Shown one piece after another: positions 32,254 through 40,832 of a stretch of 64,000 bases of DNA. The stretch is from Niallia sp. FSL W8-0635. Lineage in GTDB: Bacteria; Bacillota; Bacilli; Bacillales; Cytobacillaceae. Both the position numbers and the translations under genes were made by a program. A model generated the notes under the pieces. It was not told the DNA's origin, did not search any database, and saw only the letters and a list, made by a program, of their open reading frames with translations. The stretch spans positions 2,148,501-2,212,500 of the forward strand of contig NZ_JBBOYD010000001.1 in NCBI RefSeq assembly GCF_038007965.1, read 5' to 3'. Position 1 is the stretch's first letter; every line of letters begins with the position of its first letter.

Positions 32254-32290
32254 CTGTCCCAAGTTTATTTACAACTTGGGACAGTTTTTT
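32254..32290 (+). terminator. intrinsic terminator of the MFS gene
   Basis: A perfect 12-bp stem CTGTCCCAAGTT / AACTTGGGACAG with a 7-base loop and seven T. Confidence 0.92.
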
Positions 32291-32312
32291 TCATCTTACA
32301 GGTACTAATCCC

Positions 32313-32795
32313 TTATTTTAAATCTTTAGCCATCATAATGAATACCATCGGATGTCCATAGAAATCACCGGTATTTTCCTTAACAACCTTAAATCCTTCT
32401 TTTTCATAGAATACTATACTCGGATTTCCCTTATAAACCGTTAATGAGAGAGTACTTGGATTCCTGTAATAATTAATTCCTGTGCTTAATAATTGTTTGC
32501 CAATTCCTTGTCCTTGGAAACTTGAATGAATATAGATGGACTCTAAGTAGATATCTTTCTTCGTTAAGTCGCCTGAAAAAAAGGCGTATCCTGTTATTTC
32601 GTCCTTGTATTCTGCAACTAACGTTAAAGAGGAATTCAATCGATTATCCATTTCCTCATTTGAATAGGCATCATTTAAAACCTTAGATTGTATCGCCTCT
32701 GGAATTATCTCACTATATGTATGTTTCCATGTGAAAGCAGCAATTTTTCGGATTGAATCTATATCTGATTTCTTCATTTCTCTAATAATAACCAT
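32313..32795 (-). CDS. GNAT family N-acetyltransferase
   Basis: A 160-residue GNAT protein. The N-terminal IREMKKSDIDSIRKIAAFTWKHTY, the strand IYLESIYIHSSFQGQGIGKQLL (motif A) and VYKGNPSIVFYEKEGFKVVKE (motif B) are clear. It resembles PaiA-type polyamine or ribosomal-protein-like acetyltransferases, but the substrate is unknown. Start at ATG 32795 with GGGAG upstream; a TTG six codons earlier is in frame. It converges on the MFS gene. Confidence 0.87.
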   Translation of the reverse strand: MVIIREMKKSDIDSIRKIAAFTWKHTYSEIIPEAIQSKVLNDAYSNEEMDNRLNSSLTLVAEYKDEITGYAFFSGDLTKKDIYLESIYIHSSFQGQGIGKQLLSTGINYYRNPSTLSLTVYKGNPSIVFYEKEGFKVVKENTGDFYGHPMVFIMMAKDLK

Positions 32796-33105
32796 AAATT
32801 TCCCATCTCCCAATTCCTAAAATGAAGTTTACCAATAAATAGTAACATAGATGAATCTTATGAACGATGTAAAAATGGCAGGGATCCCCACAAATAGAGT
32901 AATAGAAAGGAAGGATGAATGGATTTTGCATTTTCATCAGCAATATTCCATGCTAAACTGATATTATCAGAATTTTCCATATGGGATTAAACGCATTAAG
33001 AATGGGAACGATTTTTAGTCAGATTTAACAAATACATAATAGAAGCGGTCAAGTTACAAAGAAAGAAACTCTCCATATAAAACAAATAGGGTTAGGTGAA
33101 GGTAA

Positions 33106-33675
33106 ATGGATGAATCAAAAAGAAGTAAAAGGAAAAGCTGGACTAAATATTCTATATGGAGTATCGCTCTACTATTACTAATCGGCTTTGGTACATATGG
33201 ACTATATCATCATTTTTCCACTGATACGATTGAGGGTTCCGTTGTATCAGCAGAGGGAGAGGCTATCGATAAAAGTATTAAAGCAAGTAAAAGTACAGAA
33301 AAAGAAGCAGAAGTGGACATTAGCAAAATTGATTATGAGTATTGGCATGAGTATCGGGTTACATCGACCATGCACGAAATGACTCATCAAAAAGTGCGAG
33401 CCGATGAAAAATGGGGAGCGGTTCAAATGACAAATGAGAGAATAGACATGCTATATAACATCGTAAAATATAACACTTACGAAAATAAAGATGCTTTATT
33501 GGAAATTTTGTCAAAATGGAAAGCTGGAGATTTTCGGACAGCAGATGAGGATCACAATGCCTTGTGGAGGCTCCAAGATGGAACAATCGGGAAAGCAACT
33601 GGAATATTGAGTGAAGAAGAGGAACAAGAGTTTATCGAGAAAACGTTTAAAAATAAAAAAGATGAAAATGAATGA
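33106..33675 (+). CDS. DUF6241 family membrane-anchored protein
   Basis: A 189-residue protein with a basic N-terminus (KRSKRKSW), one membrane helix at about 17-34, a variable stalk rich in Ser/Glu/Lys, and a C-terminal ~100-residue domain outside. The domain carries STMHEMTHQKVRADEKWGAV, LLEILSKWKAGDFRTADEDH and LWRLQDGTIGKATG, the pattern I know as DUF6241. No function is known. GAAGG ribosome site. Confidence 0.75.
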   Translation: MDESKRSKRKSWTKYSIWSIALLLLIGFGTYGLYHHFSTDTIEGSVVSAEGEAIDKSIKASKSTEKEAEVDISKIDYEYWHEYRVTSTMHEMTHQKVRADEKWGAVQMTNERIDMLYNIVKYNTYENKDALLEILSKWKAGDFRTADEDHNALWRLQDGTIGKATGILSEEEEQEFIEKTFKNKKDENE

Positions 33676-33769
33676 GTTCAATCTTCTTATGGAAAAAAAG
33701 ATTAGTCGCTTTGATGATGGTCCTATTTTTAAAAGCACTTTAAATTAAAACGATAGGTTTATAAAAAGT

Positions 33770-34167
33770 CTAAATACTATTTTTTACTTTATCAGGTAAA
33801 TGATTCTTATAGGAAATGACATCATAGTAACCAGTGTTATTTTCCCTACCAGGAATACGAATGACCATTCGAATGAAATTATAAGGTTGATCATTGGCTC
33901 CTTCAAAACCGATTACATGTAATGTCACATCATACGAATCTTCTTGTTCGTTAAAAGTAATCGATTCTATTTTTTCATCCATATACAGCTGGTTATCACC
34001 ATGCTTCTCCATGATTTCAAGAATAGTGGGACCGAGAAATCTTAAAAAGGCAGACTCTGTTAATGTGGCTTTGCATTTGGAGGAAGGCTTTCTGTTATGG
34101 TAGTTGCAGCTGTGACAGTATGAAATGATGTGAAAAGTAGTAATAATAAAAAAAGTGTTCTCATCAT
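33770..34167 (-). pseudogene. secreted DUF3888-like protein gene, frame-broken
   Basis: The minus-strand ATG at 34167 with AGGAG upstream starts a signal peptide (MMRTLFLLLLLFTSFHTVTA) and reads to NAKPH then a stop. One frame over, the sequence continues ATLTESAFLRFLGPTILEIM, FNEQEDSYDVTLHVIGFEGA and ends YDVISYKNHLPDKVKNSI. The two parts together give a normal ~130-residue secreted protein of DUF3888 type. One base seems missing near 34074. Confidence 0.65.
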
Positions 34168-34330
34168 AAAAATCTCCTAGGGATGTTTTATGATGATTAT
34201 TATTTGTTCTAAAACGGGATATATATCTGTATGAAGAATGTTCAGAGCTTTGATTACAGCGAAAAAAGCAGTGAAGATTAATTTGTATCAAGCAGTATTA
34301 GAGAATAGGAAGGGAAAAGGAGGAAATGGA

Positions 34331-34558
34331 GTGGATTTCTACTGGTTCGGTCTACTATTCTGGTTGTTAATTGGTATAGGATTCTTATTATTCCTTATAG
34401 GATTATGGTGGAGATCTTGGAAAACTCTTTTAATCAGTGGGATCCTCTTTTTAGTCCCATCGCTTTATTTTATAGGGGCGGAAAATTGGCTCAGATTATT
34501 AGTGATTATACCGATACTCCCATTTTTATTTGCCTATTGTGTAAAAAAGAATATGTAA
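34331..34558 (+). CDS. small three-helix membrane protein
   Basis: A 75-residue protein with three close transmembrane segments (FWLLIGIGFLLFLIGLWW, LLISGILFLVPSLYF, LLVIIPILPFLFAYC) and a KKNM tail. The GTG at 34331 has AAAAGGAGG upstream; the upstream frame lacks a ribosome site. It is visibly similar to the protein at 34727-34948 on the other strand (LIG-W, F/L-x-P-x-x-Y-F, PFxPP/ILP, A-x-x-x-KK), so the two are paralogues facing each other. Function unknown. Confidence 0.65.
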   Translation: MDFYWFGLLFWLLIGIGFLLFLIGLWWRSWKTLLISGILFLVPSLYFIGAENWLRLLVIIPILPFLFAYCVKKNM

Positions 34559-34701
34559 CCATGAAATAAATGTCTAATTATTAGCCAAAGATGAATTGTA
34601 AATCTAATTTCAGAAGAACCAGACAAGACTAATAAACTGCTCAAAACCTTCTATGAAGCAAGATTGCTTCTGGTATAGAATTGCGATGTATGAGCGCATA
34701 A

Positions 34702-34728
34702 AAAGATACCTCCGATAAAGGTATCTTT
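34702..34728. terminator. terminator hairpin
   Basis: Stem AAAGATACC / GGTATCTTT with a 9-base loop, at the end of the minus-strand small membrane gene; T-rich on the minus side. Confidence 0.6.
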
Positions 34729-34948
34729 AGGCAGTCTTTAACTTCTTCGCTAGATATGCAATGCCCATAGCGATTGGAGGAATAAATGGAACAAAATGCT
34801 TTAACCACGGAACAGTGTAGAAAATAGGTAACATTAAAAATATTAATCCAAAGAACATGGTAAGAATAGACTTTTTATTCCAGCCGATAAGAGTCAATCC
34901 CAAGCCTATTACTACAAAAAGAATAAATACGACGATCCACAAGTTCAT
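34727..34948 (-). CDS. small three-helix membrane protein (paralogue)
   Basis: A 73-residue protein with three transmembrane segments (IVVFILFVVIGLGLTLIGW, ILTMFFGLIFLMLPIFY, FVPFIPPIAMGIAYLAKK). An AGGTGATGATATG start region serves as ribosome site. Same length, helix spacing and end as the protein at 34331-34558. Role unknown. Confidence 0.65.
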   Translation of the reverse strand: MNLWIVVFILFVVIGLGLTLIGWNKKSILTMFFGLIFLMLPIFYTVPWLKHFVPFIPPIAMGIAYLAKKLKTA

Positions 34949-35040
34949 ATCATCACCTCTTACTATATTGTAATCTAAATATTATAAAAATTCACTTCGA
35001 ATGCAATTAAAGGACGAATTAATTGGAAGGATGGTTACTC

Positions 35041-35190
35041 GTGAACAAAACGATTTATAACGAGAAAGAACTATTAGAGATGCTAGATTCCTTATTAAGA
35101 GAATCTACTTAGTTTTGGAATGATTTTTATGGTAATCGAGAGTAAGGGATTCCTTTATTAATGAGACATTTTTACAAATTTGAACAAGCA
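35041..35190 (+). pseudogene. 5' remnant of a SAM methyltransferase-type gene
   Basis: After TTGGAAGGA, a GTG opens NKTIYNEKELLEMLDSLLRE, then meets a TAG. The same frame goes on with FWNDFYGNRE, another stop, then GIPLL. This looks like the N-terminal ~45 residues of the methyltransferases that begin 'FW..FY..R...IPFF', with the catalytic core lost. Two in-frame stops and the missing core make it a clear remnant; the family match is from memory. Confidence 0.5.
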
Positions 35191-35251
35191 TTTTATTTCA
35201 TTGAATAAATCATTTAAAATAAAACTAAATAAATTAAAGTTGGTGATGTTA

Positions 35252-35483
35252 ATGGAGCCTATAAGAATTGGACATGATGACATAAAAAAAAGCAATTCAA
35301 ACTGGTCATTCATACATCCAAGTTGGGAAGAAAAATTTTTTGTTGATGGAAGTAGAAGACGTTGGTAACGATGATTGCTATGAAGTTACTGATTCAGAAG
35401 AAGAAAAGCAATTAAGAGTGGCTTTGAATCAAGATAATCCAATACTATCAGATGAAGAAATCAATAGAATGTTAAAGAGCTAA
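35252..35483 (+). pseudogene. hypothetical small protein gene, frame-broken in a T run
   Basis: The ATG at 35252 reads MEPIRIGHDDIKKSNSNWSF, IHPSWEEKF and then out of frame to a stop at 35368. One frame over from the T6 at 35336-35341 the sequence continues LMEVEDVGNDDCYEVTDSEE and ILSDEEINRMLKS to 35483. Removing one T joins them as a ~76-residue acidic protein. No family recognised. Confidence 0.5.
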
Positions 35484-35691
35484 ACATGAAAATAGTTTGG
35501 AGAAGGACCAACTTCTCCTATAGCCTCTACCGTCAGTGTGTTGTTGTCAATTAAATATTATATTCATTGAGAACCAGCCTTTTGCTTGCGACGGAATAGG
35601 TTGGTTTTCTCGTTTTCAAATGTTTAAATATTCCGTGTAACATTTTTGAGAAACAAGATTTTCCGGGGAGTCGTGTGACCAATAGTTTATA
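35484..35691. other. gene-free stretch with two hairpins
   Basis: GGAGAAG / CTTCTCC at 35499-35518 is a short hairpin after the broken gene, and GAGAACCAGCC with GGTTGGTTTTCTC (about 35567-35612) is a longer imperfect one. Both look like terminators; neither has a strong T tract. Confidence 0.4.
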
Positions 35692-35967
35692 TTACTTCAA
35701 AATCAAAAAACCATTGAAGAACATCAAAAGAAACACGAAGTTTAAAATTATCGCAGTAATACATTTGAGAAAAGGTTCTTTAAGTACAATAGCGCCTATA
35801 CCAAGAAGTATTCCAATAAAGGAGACAATTGGAGTAGCACCGATCATTAGTAAGATTAAGATACCAAACAAATCAGCTAAGAAATGGAAAGTAGAAGCAA
35901 TGTAGAAACACAGAATTCCTATAAAATTTATAGCTACACAAATAAAGGACAATTTATTCGCCGGCAT
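35692..35967 (-). CDS. membrane protein, hypothetical
   Basis: A 91-residue protein with three transmembrane segments (about residues 5-27, 30-58 and 66-88). AAGGAGG lies 8 bases before the minus-strand ATG at 35967. It may be co-transcribed with the truncated reductase gene upstream. No family recognised. Confidence 0.6.
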   Translation of the reverse strand: MPANKLSFICVAINFIGILCFYIASTFHFLADLFGILILLMIGATPIVSFIGILLGIGAIVLKEPFLKCITAIILNFVFLLMFFNGFLILK

Positions 35968-36009
35968 GATAAAACCTCCTTGTTTCACATTCTATAACAC
36001 TTCAATTTT

Positions 36010-36600
36010 TTAATCATCAATATGAACAAAGGATTTGAACGTGTTGGCAGCAGCATTCGCATATCCATTTGTGTTTATCTTATGAATGATGCGCTGTGTT
36101 CTGGTTTCAATCATGTGATTGGCATCTTCGCCATATAGGGGACCAGTACGAATAAGGACATGGTTTGCATGATTTGCAAGGATTAAGTCTTCCCCAAAGT
36201 GTTTGGCATTTACATATGTAGATAAAGGAGCTTCACTAGGAAGAAATCCTGGTTGCTCTGTTTCAGCATAGTTACCTTTACCATCTACAAAAATGGCGTC
36301 TGTTGATAAATATATTAATTTAGTTTCTTTTGAAATGGCAGATAATAAATGGTTGAGACCAACTTCTATAAGATGATTTTCCTTTTCCCCATCCATTAAA
36401 GACCAGATAACTACATCTGGATCAATATGATTGACTAGTTGTGTTACCTGATGTTTGTTCCTTATATCTAGTTGTAAAATATTTGTACATGCATTATTGG
36501 AGCGAGAAGTGCCGCAAACGTAATAATTAGGATTTAACCCAGCTAGTTTAAATAAGGATGAACCGAAAAATCCAGTGGAACCTAATATCATTATTTTCAT
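36010..36600 (-). CDS. NAD(P)-dependent sugar-nucleotide reductase (RmlD/epimerase family), C-terminally truncated
   Basis: A 196-residue short-chain-dehydrogenase-like protein. It has the Rossmann start MKIMILGSTGFFGSSLFK, the IDPDVVIWSL and LIYLSTDAIFVDGKGNY strands (Ser-Thr-Asp of the active site) and YVNAKHFGEDLIL (catalytic Tyr-x-x-x-Lys). Members of this family normally have ~270-290 residues; here the frame ends at FKSFVHIDD, just where 'FVHVDDLA' continues in others, so about 80 residues are missing. It is probably non-functional or altered. AGGAG ribosome site. Confidence 0.75.
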   Translation of the reverse strand: MKIMILGSTGFFGSSLFKLAGLNPNYYVCGTSRSNNACTNILQLDIRNKHQVTQLVNHIDPDVVIWSLMDGEKENHLIEVGLNHLLSAISKETKLIYLSTDAIFVDGKGNYAETEQPGFLPSEAPLSTYVNAKHFGEDLILANHANHVLIRTGPLYGEDANHMIETRTQRIIHKINTNGYANAAANTFKSFVHIDD

Positions 36601-36705
36601 AAAGAATACTCCTGTTTCGTATATTTGGAAAAATCTGTTAAAATGATTTTATCATAAAAAATTCATACTAGCATATAAAAGAGAAAGTTTGAGAGGATAT
36701 GTAAA

Positions 36706-37173
36706 ATGGCAAAAACAACAGGTTGCTTTACGATTATACTGAATGAAAAAGGACAAATCTTATTGACAAAACGTAAGGATTTTCCAATTTGGGATTTACC
36801 AGGTGGTAGATGGGAAAAGGGAGAGACCTTAGAAGACTGTGCCATTCGTGAAACAGAAGAGGAAACAGGATACGTTATTCGAATTAAGCAGAAAATCGGG
36901 GAATATTTTCAACCACAATTCGATGATATTCAATTCTTATTCTTGGGAGAATTAACAGGGGGAATACCAATAGAAGAAGGACCCGAAACAGAAAAAGTCG
37001 AATGGTTAAGTCCAAATAATTTACCTTTCCATATGGCACCTAATAGAAGAAAACAAATTAAAAACTTTTTAAAGAATAAAAATCGAATAGTAAAACAATC
37101 AATAACAGTGTCTCCTATTCAAATAACCTTATTAAAAAGCTATTTGAAAGTATTTAGGCCATTATTAAGATAG
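36706..37173 (+). CDS. NUDIX hydrolase
   Basis: A 155-residue protein with a full Nudix box, GGRWEKGETLEDCAIRETEE followed by ETGY (G-x5-E-x7-REUxEExGU), at about residues 31-54. These enzymes hydrolyse nucleoside diphosphates linked to another group (X); the substrate is not readable. The C-terminal ~45 residues are basic. GAGAGG ribosome site. Monocistronic. Confidence 0.9.
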   Translation: MAKTTGCFTIILNEKGQILLTKRKDFPIWDLPGGRWEKGETLEDCAIRETEEETGYVIRIKQKIGEYFQPQFDDIQFLFLGELTGGIPIEEGPETEKVEWLSPNNLPFHMAPNRRKQIKNFLKNKNRIVKQSITVSPIQITLLKSYLKVFRPLLR

Positions 37174-37287
37174 GAAGCAGAGGGATGATACTAGAAAAGT
37201 GTTAGCTTATGAGTCCAGTGGTTTTATCGTTCGTTCTAAGCTGAAATTAGTTCACATACATAAAAAGTAACAAACAGGAGGAGAAAC

Positions 37288-37632
37288 ATGAACGTTGAAT
37301 TAACAAGATTTAAAGTGAAAAAAGGGAAATCGGAAAGAGTGGATGAATGGTTAAGTTTCTTAAATGACAATAAAAAAGAGGTTCTTGTCACATTAGAAGG
37401 GGAAAAAATGTTAGTTGAGACTATATTTAGAGAAACGCTGAATGGGGAAGAATATCTCTATTGGTATTCTGTCCAAGGCGAAGATGGGCAAGAAGTAGAA
37501 CAATCGGAGCACTGGATTGATAAAAAGCATATTGAGTTTTGGAACGAATGCATAGACGAAACGTTTAAGCCTGTTGATTTAAAGACAGAAGTTGTTATGA
37601 TACCTCAAAAGGTGAAAGATAGTATGAAGTAA
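37288..37632 (+). CDS. DUF6176 family protein
   Basis: A 114-residue cytosolic protein with MNVELTRFKVKKGKSERVDE, TLEGEKMLVETIFRE, GEEYLYWYSVQGE and a C-terminal KTEVVMIPQKV, which I recognise as DUF6176, a dimeric ferredoxin-fold-like family (ABM-like). Function unknown. CAGGAGGAG is a strong ribosome site. Its terminator overlaps its stop. Confidence 0.8.
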   Translation: MNVELTRFKVKKGKSERVDEWLSFLNDNKKEVLVTLEGEKMLVETIFRETLNGEEYLYWYSVQGEDGQEVEQSEHWIDKKHIEFWNECIDETFKPVDLKTEVVMIPQKVKDSMK

Positions 37633-37660
37633 AGGATCTCTTTATGGAGGTCCTTTATTT
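37631..37660 (+). terminator. intrinsic terminator
   Basis: AAAGGATCTC / GAGGTCCTTT with a 6-base loop and a T-rich tail. Similar in sequence to the terminator at 39271-39302. Confidence 0.75.
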
Positions 37661-37858
37661 CATACTCTGGAGAAAAAAGGTACTTTATGATATTTTTATC
37701 GTATTTGTTATGGAAATAATCATTGCCGACTAGATTTTCATTCGTCTCGATTTGCTTTCTCAATATTGCAGCAAGGAAAACAATAGTATATTCTTGGATT
37801 AGGTTATATGGTTCATCAACTTAAACCATTAAACTGATTATTGGAGGTATTTTACTAA

Positions 37859-38194
37859 ATGAATAAACAGGGCCAACTAAATATAATCAAAGAGGATTTT
37901 ATAAATTGTCAAAAGGTATTATTGGCAATTGGAGATGAAACAAGGCAATCGATCTTGTTAGTGTTAATGGGGACTGATTGTCAAACAGGATTACGCGTCG
38001 GAGAAATCACGGAGCAAACACATCTTTCTCGCCCTGCTGTATCCCATCATCTTAAGGTTTTACGAGATGCTGGTGTTATTTTAATGCGTAAAGAAGGGAC
38101 AAAAAACTTTTATTATATCAATGTACGTTCAGAATTAGGTTTATTACGAACGCTTGTGTCGGATATAGATACATTCATGGAGAACTTTTATTGA
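37859..38194 (+). CDS. ArsR family transcriptional regulator
   Basis: A 111-residue winged-helix regulator: AIGDETRQSILLVLMG, the recognition helix HLSRPAVSHHLKVLRDAGVI and the wing MRKEGTKNFYYINV. No obvious metal-binding cysteine pair beyond Cys in TDCQTG, so it is probably not a metal sensor. It is followed 33 bp later by the oxidoreductase, which it likely regulates. TTGGAGG ribosome site. Confidence 0.9.
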   Translation: MNKQGQLNIIKEDFINCQKVLLAIGDETRQSILLVLMGTDCQTGLRVGEITEQTHLSRPAVSHHLKVLRDAGVILMRKEGTKNFYYINVRSELGLLRTLVSDIDTFMENFY

Positions 38195-38227
38195 ATTTAA
38201 TATAGAGATTATTTGGAGGTATAGGAA

Positions 38228-39226
38228 ATGAGAGCAATGGTTATTGATAGATACGGAAAAGTTCCAATGCGTCTGGCAGAAATGCCGACACCTGAAATTG
38301 GGGAATATGAGGTGCTAGCAGAGATTCATGCTGCTAGTATCAATCCTGTTGATTTTAAGATTCGTGATGGGAAAGTGAAATTATTACTGAAATATAAAAT
38401 GCCGCTTATCTTAGGGAATGATTTTTCTGGAGTAGTTGCAAAGGTCGGAGCAAAAGTGACTCGCTTTAAAGTTGGTGATGAAATATATGCACGTCCACGA
38501 AAAAGTAAAATCGGTACTTTTGCTGAATATATCGCCATTCATGAAGAGGATATCGCCTTAAAGCCTAAAAATTTGAGCTTTGAAGAAGCAGCATCAATCC
38601 CGCTTGTTGGACTAACCACCTACCAAGCACTTGCAGACATTATGCAATTACAAAAAGGACAAAAGATTTTAATTCAAGCAGGTGCTGGGGGTGTAGGTAC
38701 TTTTGCTATTCAACTGGCAAAAATAATGGGAGCTTTTGTTGCAACGACAGCAAGTGAAGCTGGTGCGAATTTAGTGAAATCTCTTGGAGCAGATGAGATT
38801 ATAAATTACAGAACAGAAAAATTTGAAGAGAAACTGAAAAACTATGATGCAGTATTTGATACACTTGGCGGCGAGATACTGGAAAAATCATTCGGAGTGG
38901 TAAAAAGCGGAGGGAAAATTGTTTCCGTTTCGGGATTACCGAATGCTCGCTTTGGGAGAGAATATGGTTCAGGATTTTTTAAAACATTGTTGTTTTCAGC
39001 GCTGACTCATAAACTTACTGTCCTTGAAAAAAAGCATCATGTTCAATATTCCTTTTTGTTTATGAAGCCAAGTGGTGAGCAATTACGTACTATCGCAAAC
39101 TATATCGAGGCTGGTAAGATTAAACCTATCATTGATAGAGTTTATCCTTTTGAAAATGCTCAAGAAGCGATGGAATACGCAGAGACAGGAAGAGCGAAAG
39201 GGAAAATAATAGTGAAAATTAGATAA
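38228..39226 (+). CDS. NADP-dependent zinc-free MDR oxidoreductase (quinone reductase-like)
   Basis: A 332-residue medium-chain reductase. The GroES-like N-terminus has HAASINPVDFKIRDGK and GNDFSGVVAKVG; the nucleotide fold has ILIQAGAGGVGTFAIQLAK (AxxGVG type). Zinc ligands are absent. It should reduce quinones or enones with NADPH, often as a stress response. The ArsR gene just upstream is the probable regulator. GGAGG 8 bases before the ATG. It ends at a strong bidirectional terminator. Confidence 0.9.
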   Translation: MRAMVIDRYGKVPMRLAEMPTPEIGEYEVLAEIHAASINPVDFKIRDGKVKLLLKYKMPLILGNDFSGVVAKVGAKVTRFKVGDEIYARPRKSKIGTFAEYIAIHEEDIALKPKNLSFEEAASIPLVGLTTYQALADIMQLQKGQKILIQAGAGGVGTFAIQLAKIMGAFVATTASEAGANLVKSLGADEIINYRTEKFEEKLKNYDAVFDTLGGEILEKSFGVVKSGGKIVSVSGLPNARFGREYGSGFFKTLLFSALTHKLTVLEKKHHVQYSFLFMKPSGEQLRTIANYIEAGKIKPIIDRVYPFENAQEAMEYAETGRAKGKIIVKIR

Positions 39227-39270
39227 TAGCCGCATAGGAATGATGTTCTTGTGATATTAGAAAATGATGA

Positions 39271-39302
39271 AGTAAAGGACCTCTATTAGGAGGTCCTTTA
39301 CT
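39271..39302. terminator. bidirectional terminator
   Basis: A perfect 13-bp stem AGTAAAGGACCTC / GAGGTCCTTTACT with a 6-base loop between convergent genes. Confidence 0.88.
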
Positions 39303-39312
39303 AATATAAACT

Positions 39313-39696
39313 TTACTGTTGTATGATTTGAATAAGATTACCACAAGTATCATCAAATACAGCGATTGTGATATCACCCATTTTTGTCGGCTCCATTGTA
39401 AAATGAACGCCCTTATCCAATAATCGTTTGTATTCTTCCTGAACATCAGCAACCCCAAACATAGTCGCTGGAATACCCTGTTCAAATAATTTCTTTTGGT
39501 AATCGTTAGCGATTGGATTCTCATTTGGTTCGAGAACAAGCTCGGTACCACCTTGATCTTCGGAAGAAACAACGGTGATCCATCGGAATTTTCCACTAGG
39601 AACGTCGTGCTTCTTTACAAAACCTAGTGTTTCAGAATAAAACTTTAGTGCTTTGTCTTGATCTTCTACGAATAAACTGGTAACAATGATTTTCAT
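39313..39696 (-). CDS. VOC family (glyoxalase-fold) protein
   Basis: A 127-residue protein: IIVTSLFVEDQDKALKFYSE (first module), a PSGKFRWITVVSSED strand, and the end MGDITIAVFDDTCGNLIQII, where the usual Glu/His is replaced. It fits the 'glyoxalase superfamily' group common in Bacillus, of unknown substrate. AAGGAG lies before the ATG. It is upstream of, and on the same strand as, nothing obvious, but the ArsR gene at 39823 may be in the same transcript (126 bp gap). Confidence 0.87.
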   Translation of the reverse strand: MKIIVTSLFVEDQDKALKFYSETLGFVKKHDVPSGKFRWITVVSSEDQGGTELVLEPNENPIANDYQKKLFEQGIPATMFGVADVQEEYKRLLDKGVHFTMEPTKMGDITIAVFDDTCGNLIQIIQQ

Positions 39697-39822
39697 CCTT
39701 TTTGGCTCCTTTGATATTTGAGTAGATTTGTGCTGTGATAATAATCAAGCTGTAAGCAAATAACTTATACAGTTTCCAAAATTCTTATTCTTAACCTTTT
39801 ATCACCGAGATAGTTTCTAAAA

Positions 39823-40098
39823 TTACTCTAACCATCCTTTCAACAAATCTTTAAGTGGTTCATTGTTAAAAAGGAGCACTCGATATTTTCCCTTTCGTTT
39901 TGATTGTACAAGTCCAGCATCTTCTAATAAGGAAAGGTGTTTCGCTATTCCTTGTCGTGAAATGGTAAGATTATGCTTCATAATGAGACGAGCAGTAAGT
40001 TCATATAATGTCATTTCATTCCGTTCAGATAGTTCATCTAGTATTAGTCGCCGATTTGAATCGGCAAGTGCTTTAAATATAGTGTCTTTGTCCCACAT
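39823..40098 (-). CDS. ArsR family regulator, probably leaderless and autoregulated
   Basis: A 91-residue winged-helix protein: MWDKDTIFKALADSNRRLIL, DELSERNEMTLYELTARLIM, HNLTISRQGIAKHLSLLEDAGLV, KSKRKGKYRVLLF. The type with 'ISRQGIAKHLSLLE' is common in front of VOC or SRPBCC genes, as here. The ATG at 40098 lies 6 bases after a consensus -10, so the message should start at or near the A of ATG with no ribosome site. The longer frame upstream would begin inside the promoter. It likely controls the VOC gene downstream. Confidence 0.88.
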   Translation of the reverse strand: MWDKDTIFKALADSNRRLILDELSERNEMTLYELTARLIMKHNLTISRQGIAKHLSLLEDAGLVQSKRKGKYRVLLFNNEPLKDLLKGWLE

Positions 40099-40104
40099 AT
40101 ATTG

Positions 40105-40134
40105 ATTATAAGCAACTATTTGGTTGCTTGTCAA
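40105..40134 (-). promoter_or_regulatory. sigma-A promoter with palindromic operator in the spacer
   Basis: TTGACA (40134-40129) and TATAAT (40110-40105), both perfect consensus, are separated by 18 bases made of AGCAAC-CAAATA-GTTGCT, a perfect 6-6-6 inverted repeat. A repressor binding here would block polymerase. It sits right before the ArsR gene. Confidence 0.85.
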
Positions 40135-40419
40135 TGAGGGTAACTGAAAGGTTGCGTAATTAAGATGCTTTTTCTATTTAGTCACTTTAGTTAAAAGGAG
40201 GATTTCAACTACCTATTATTTGCAGTAAAAAGCTGTCTTTTTATTTTATGGACTAAAGGTGCAGATTTCAATTTTGGTTTTTTATGGTAAAATTTTACGT
40301 AAGGGTAAATACATTATGGAAAGTTTAGTACTGCTTAAGGTTGTCTTATTTAAAGTTTTTAAAAAGAGATTAAATTATGGTATCGGGAATATTTTAATGA
40401 AGTAATTGGGGGATGAAAA

Positions 40420-40746
40420 ATGAGTGGTAAGGAGAAAAAACAACATCCATCATATTATGCAGTCATATTTACTTCACAGCGAACTGAAGGTGACAATGGG
40501 TATGGCAAAATGGCAGAAGTAATGGAAGAGTTGGCTTCAAAACAGCAAGGATTTTTAGGGATTGAAAGTGCAAGAGATAGTGAGTTAGGTATTACTGTTT
40601 CATATTGGGAAACTTTAGAGGATATTAAATGCTGGAAAGAAAACTCAGCTCATAAGGTAGCTCAAGAAAAGGGTAAAAAAGAATGGTATAAAAAGTTTAA
40701 TGTTCGAGTATGTAAAGTGGAAAAGCATTACTCTTTTGAAATGTAA
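40420..40746 (+). CDS. antibiotic biosynthesis monooxygenase (ABM) domain protein
   Basis: A 108-residue ferredoxin-fold protein: YYAVIFTSQRTEGDNGYGKM, LASKQQGFLGIESAR, GITVSYWETLEDIKCWKEN and HKVAQEKGKKEWYKKF, matching the ABM family (YqjZ-like). These act as small monooxygenases or are of unknown role. GGGGGATG ribosome site. Monocistronic. Confidence 0.87.
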   Translation: MSGKEKKQHPSYYAVIFTSQRTEGDNGYGKMAEVMEELASKQQGFLGIESARDSELGITVSYWETLEDIKCWKENSAHKVAQEKGKKEWYKKFNVRVCKVEKHYSFEM

Positions 40747-40832
40747 TCATGTTAGCGATGAATTAAGGTTTTATTGTTGAAGTTATTGTACTGATGGGCA
40801 GGTTAGTGTAGCAAAAGAAAGGTTTATGGAGG

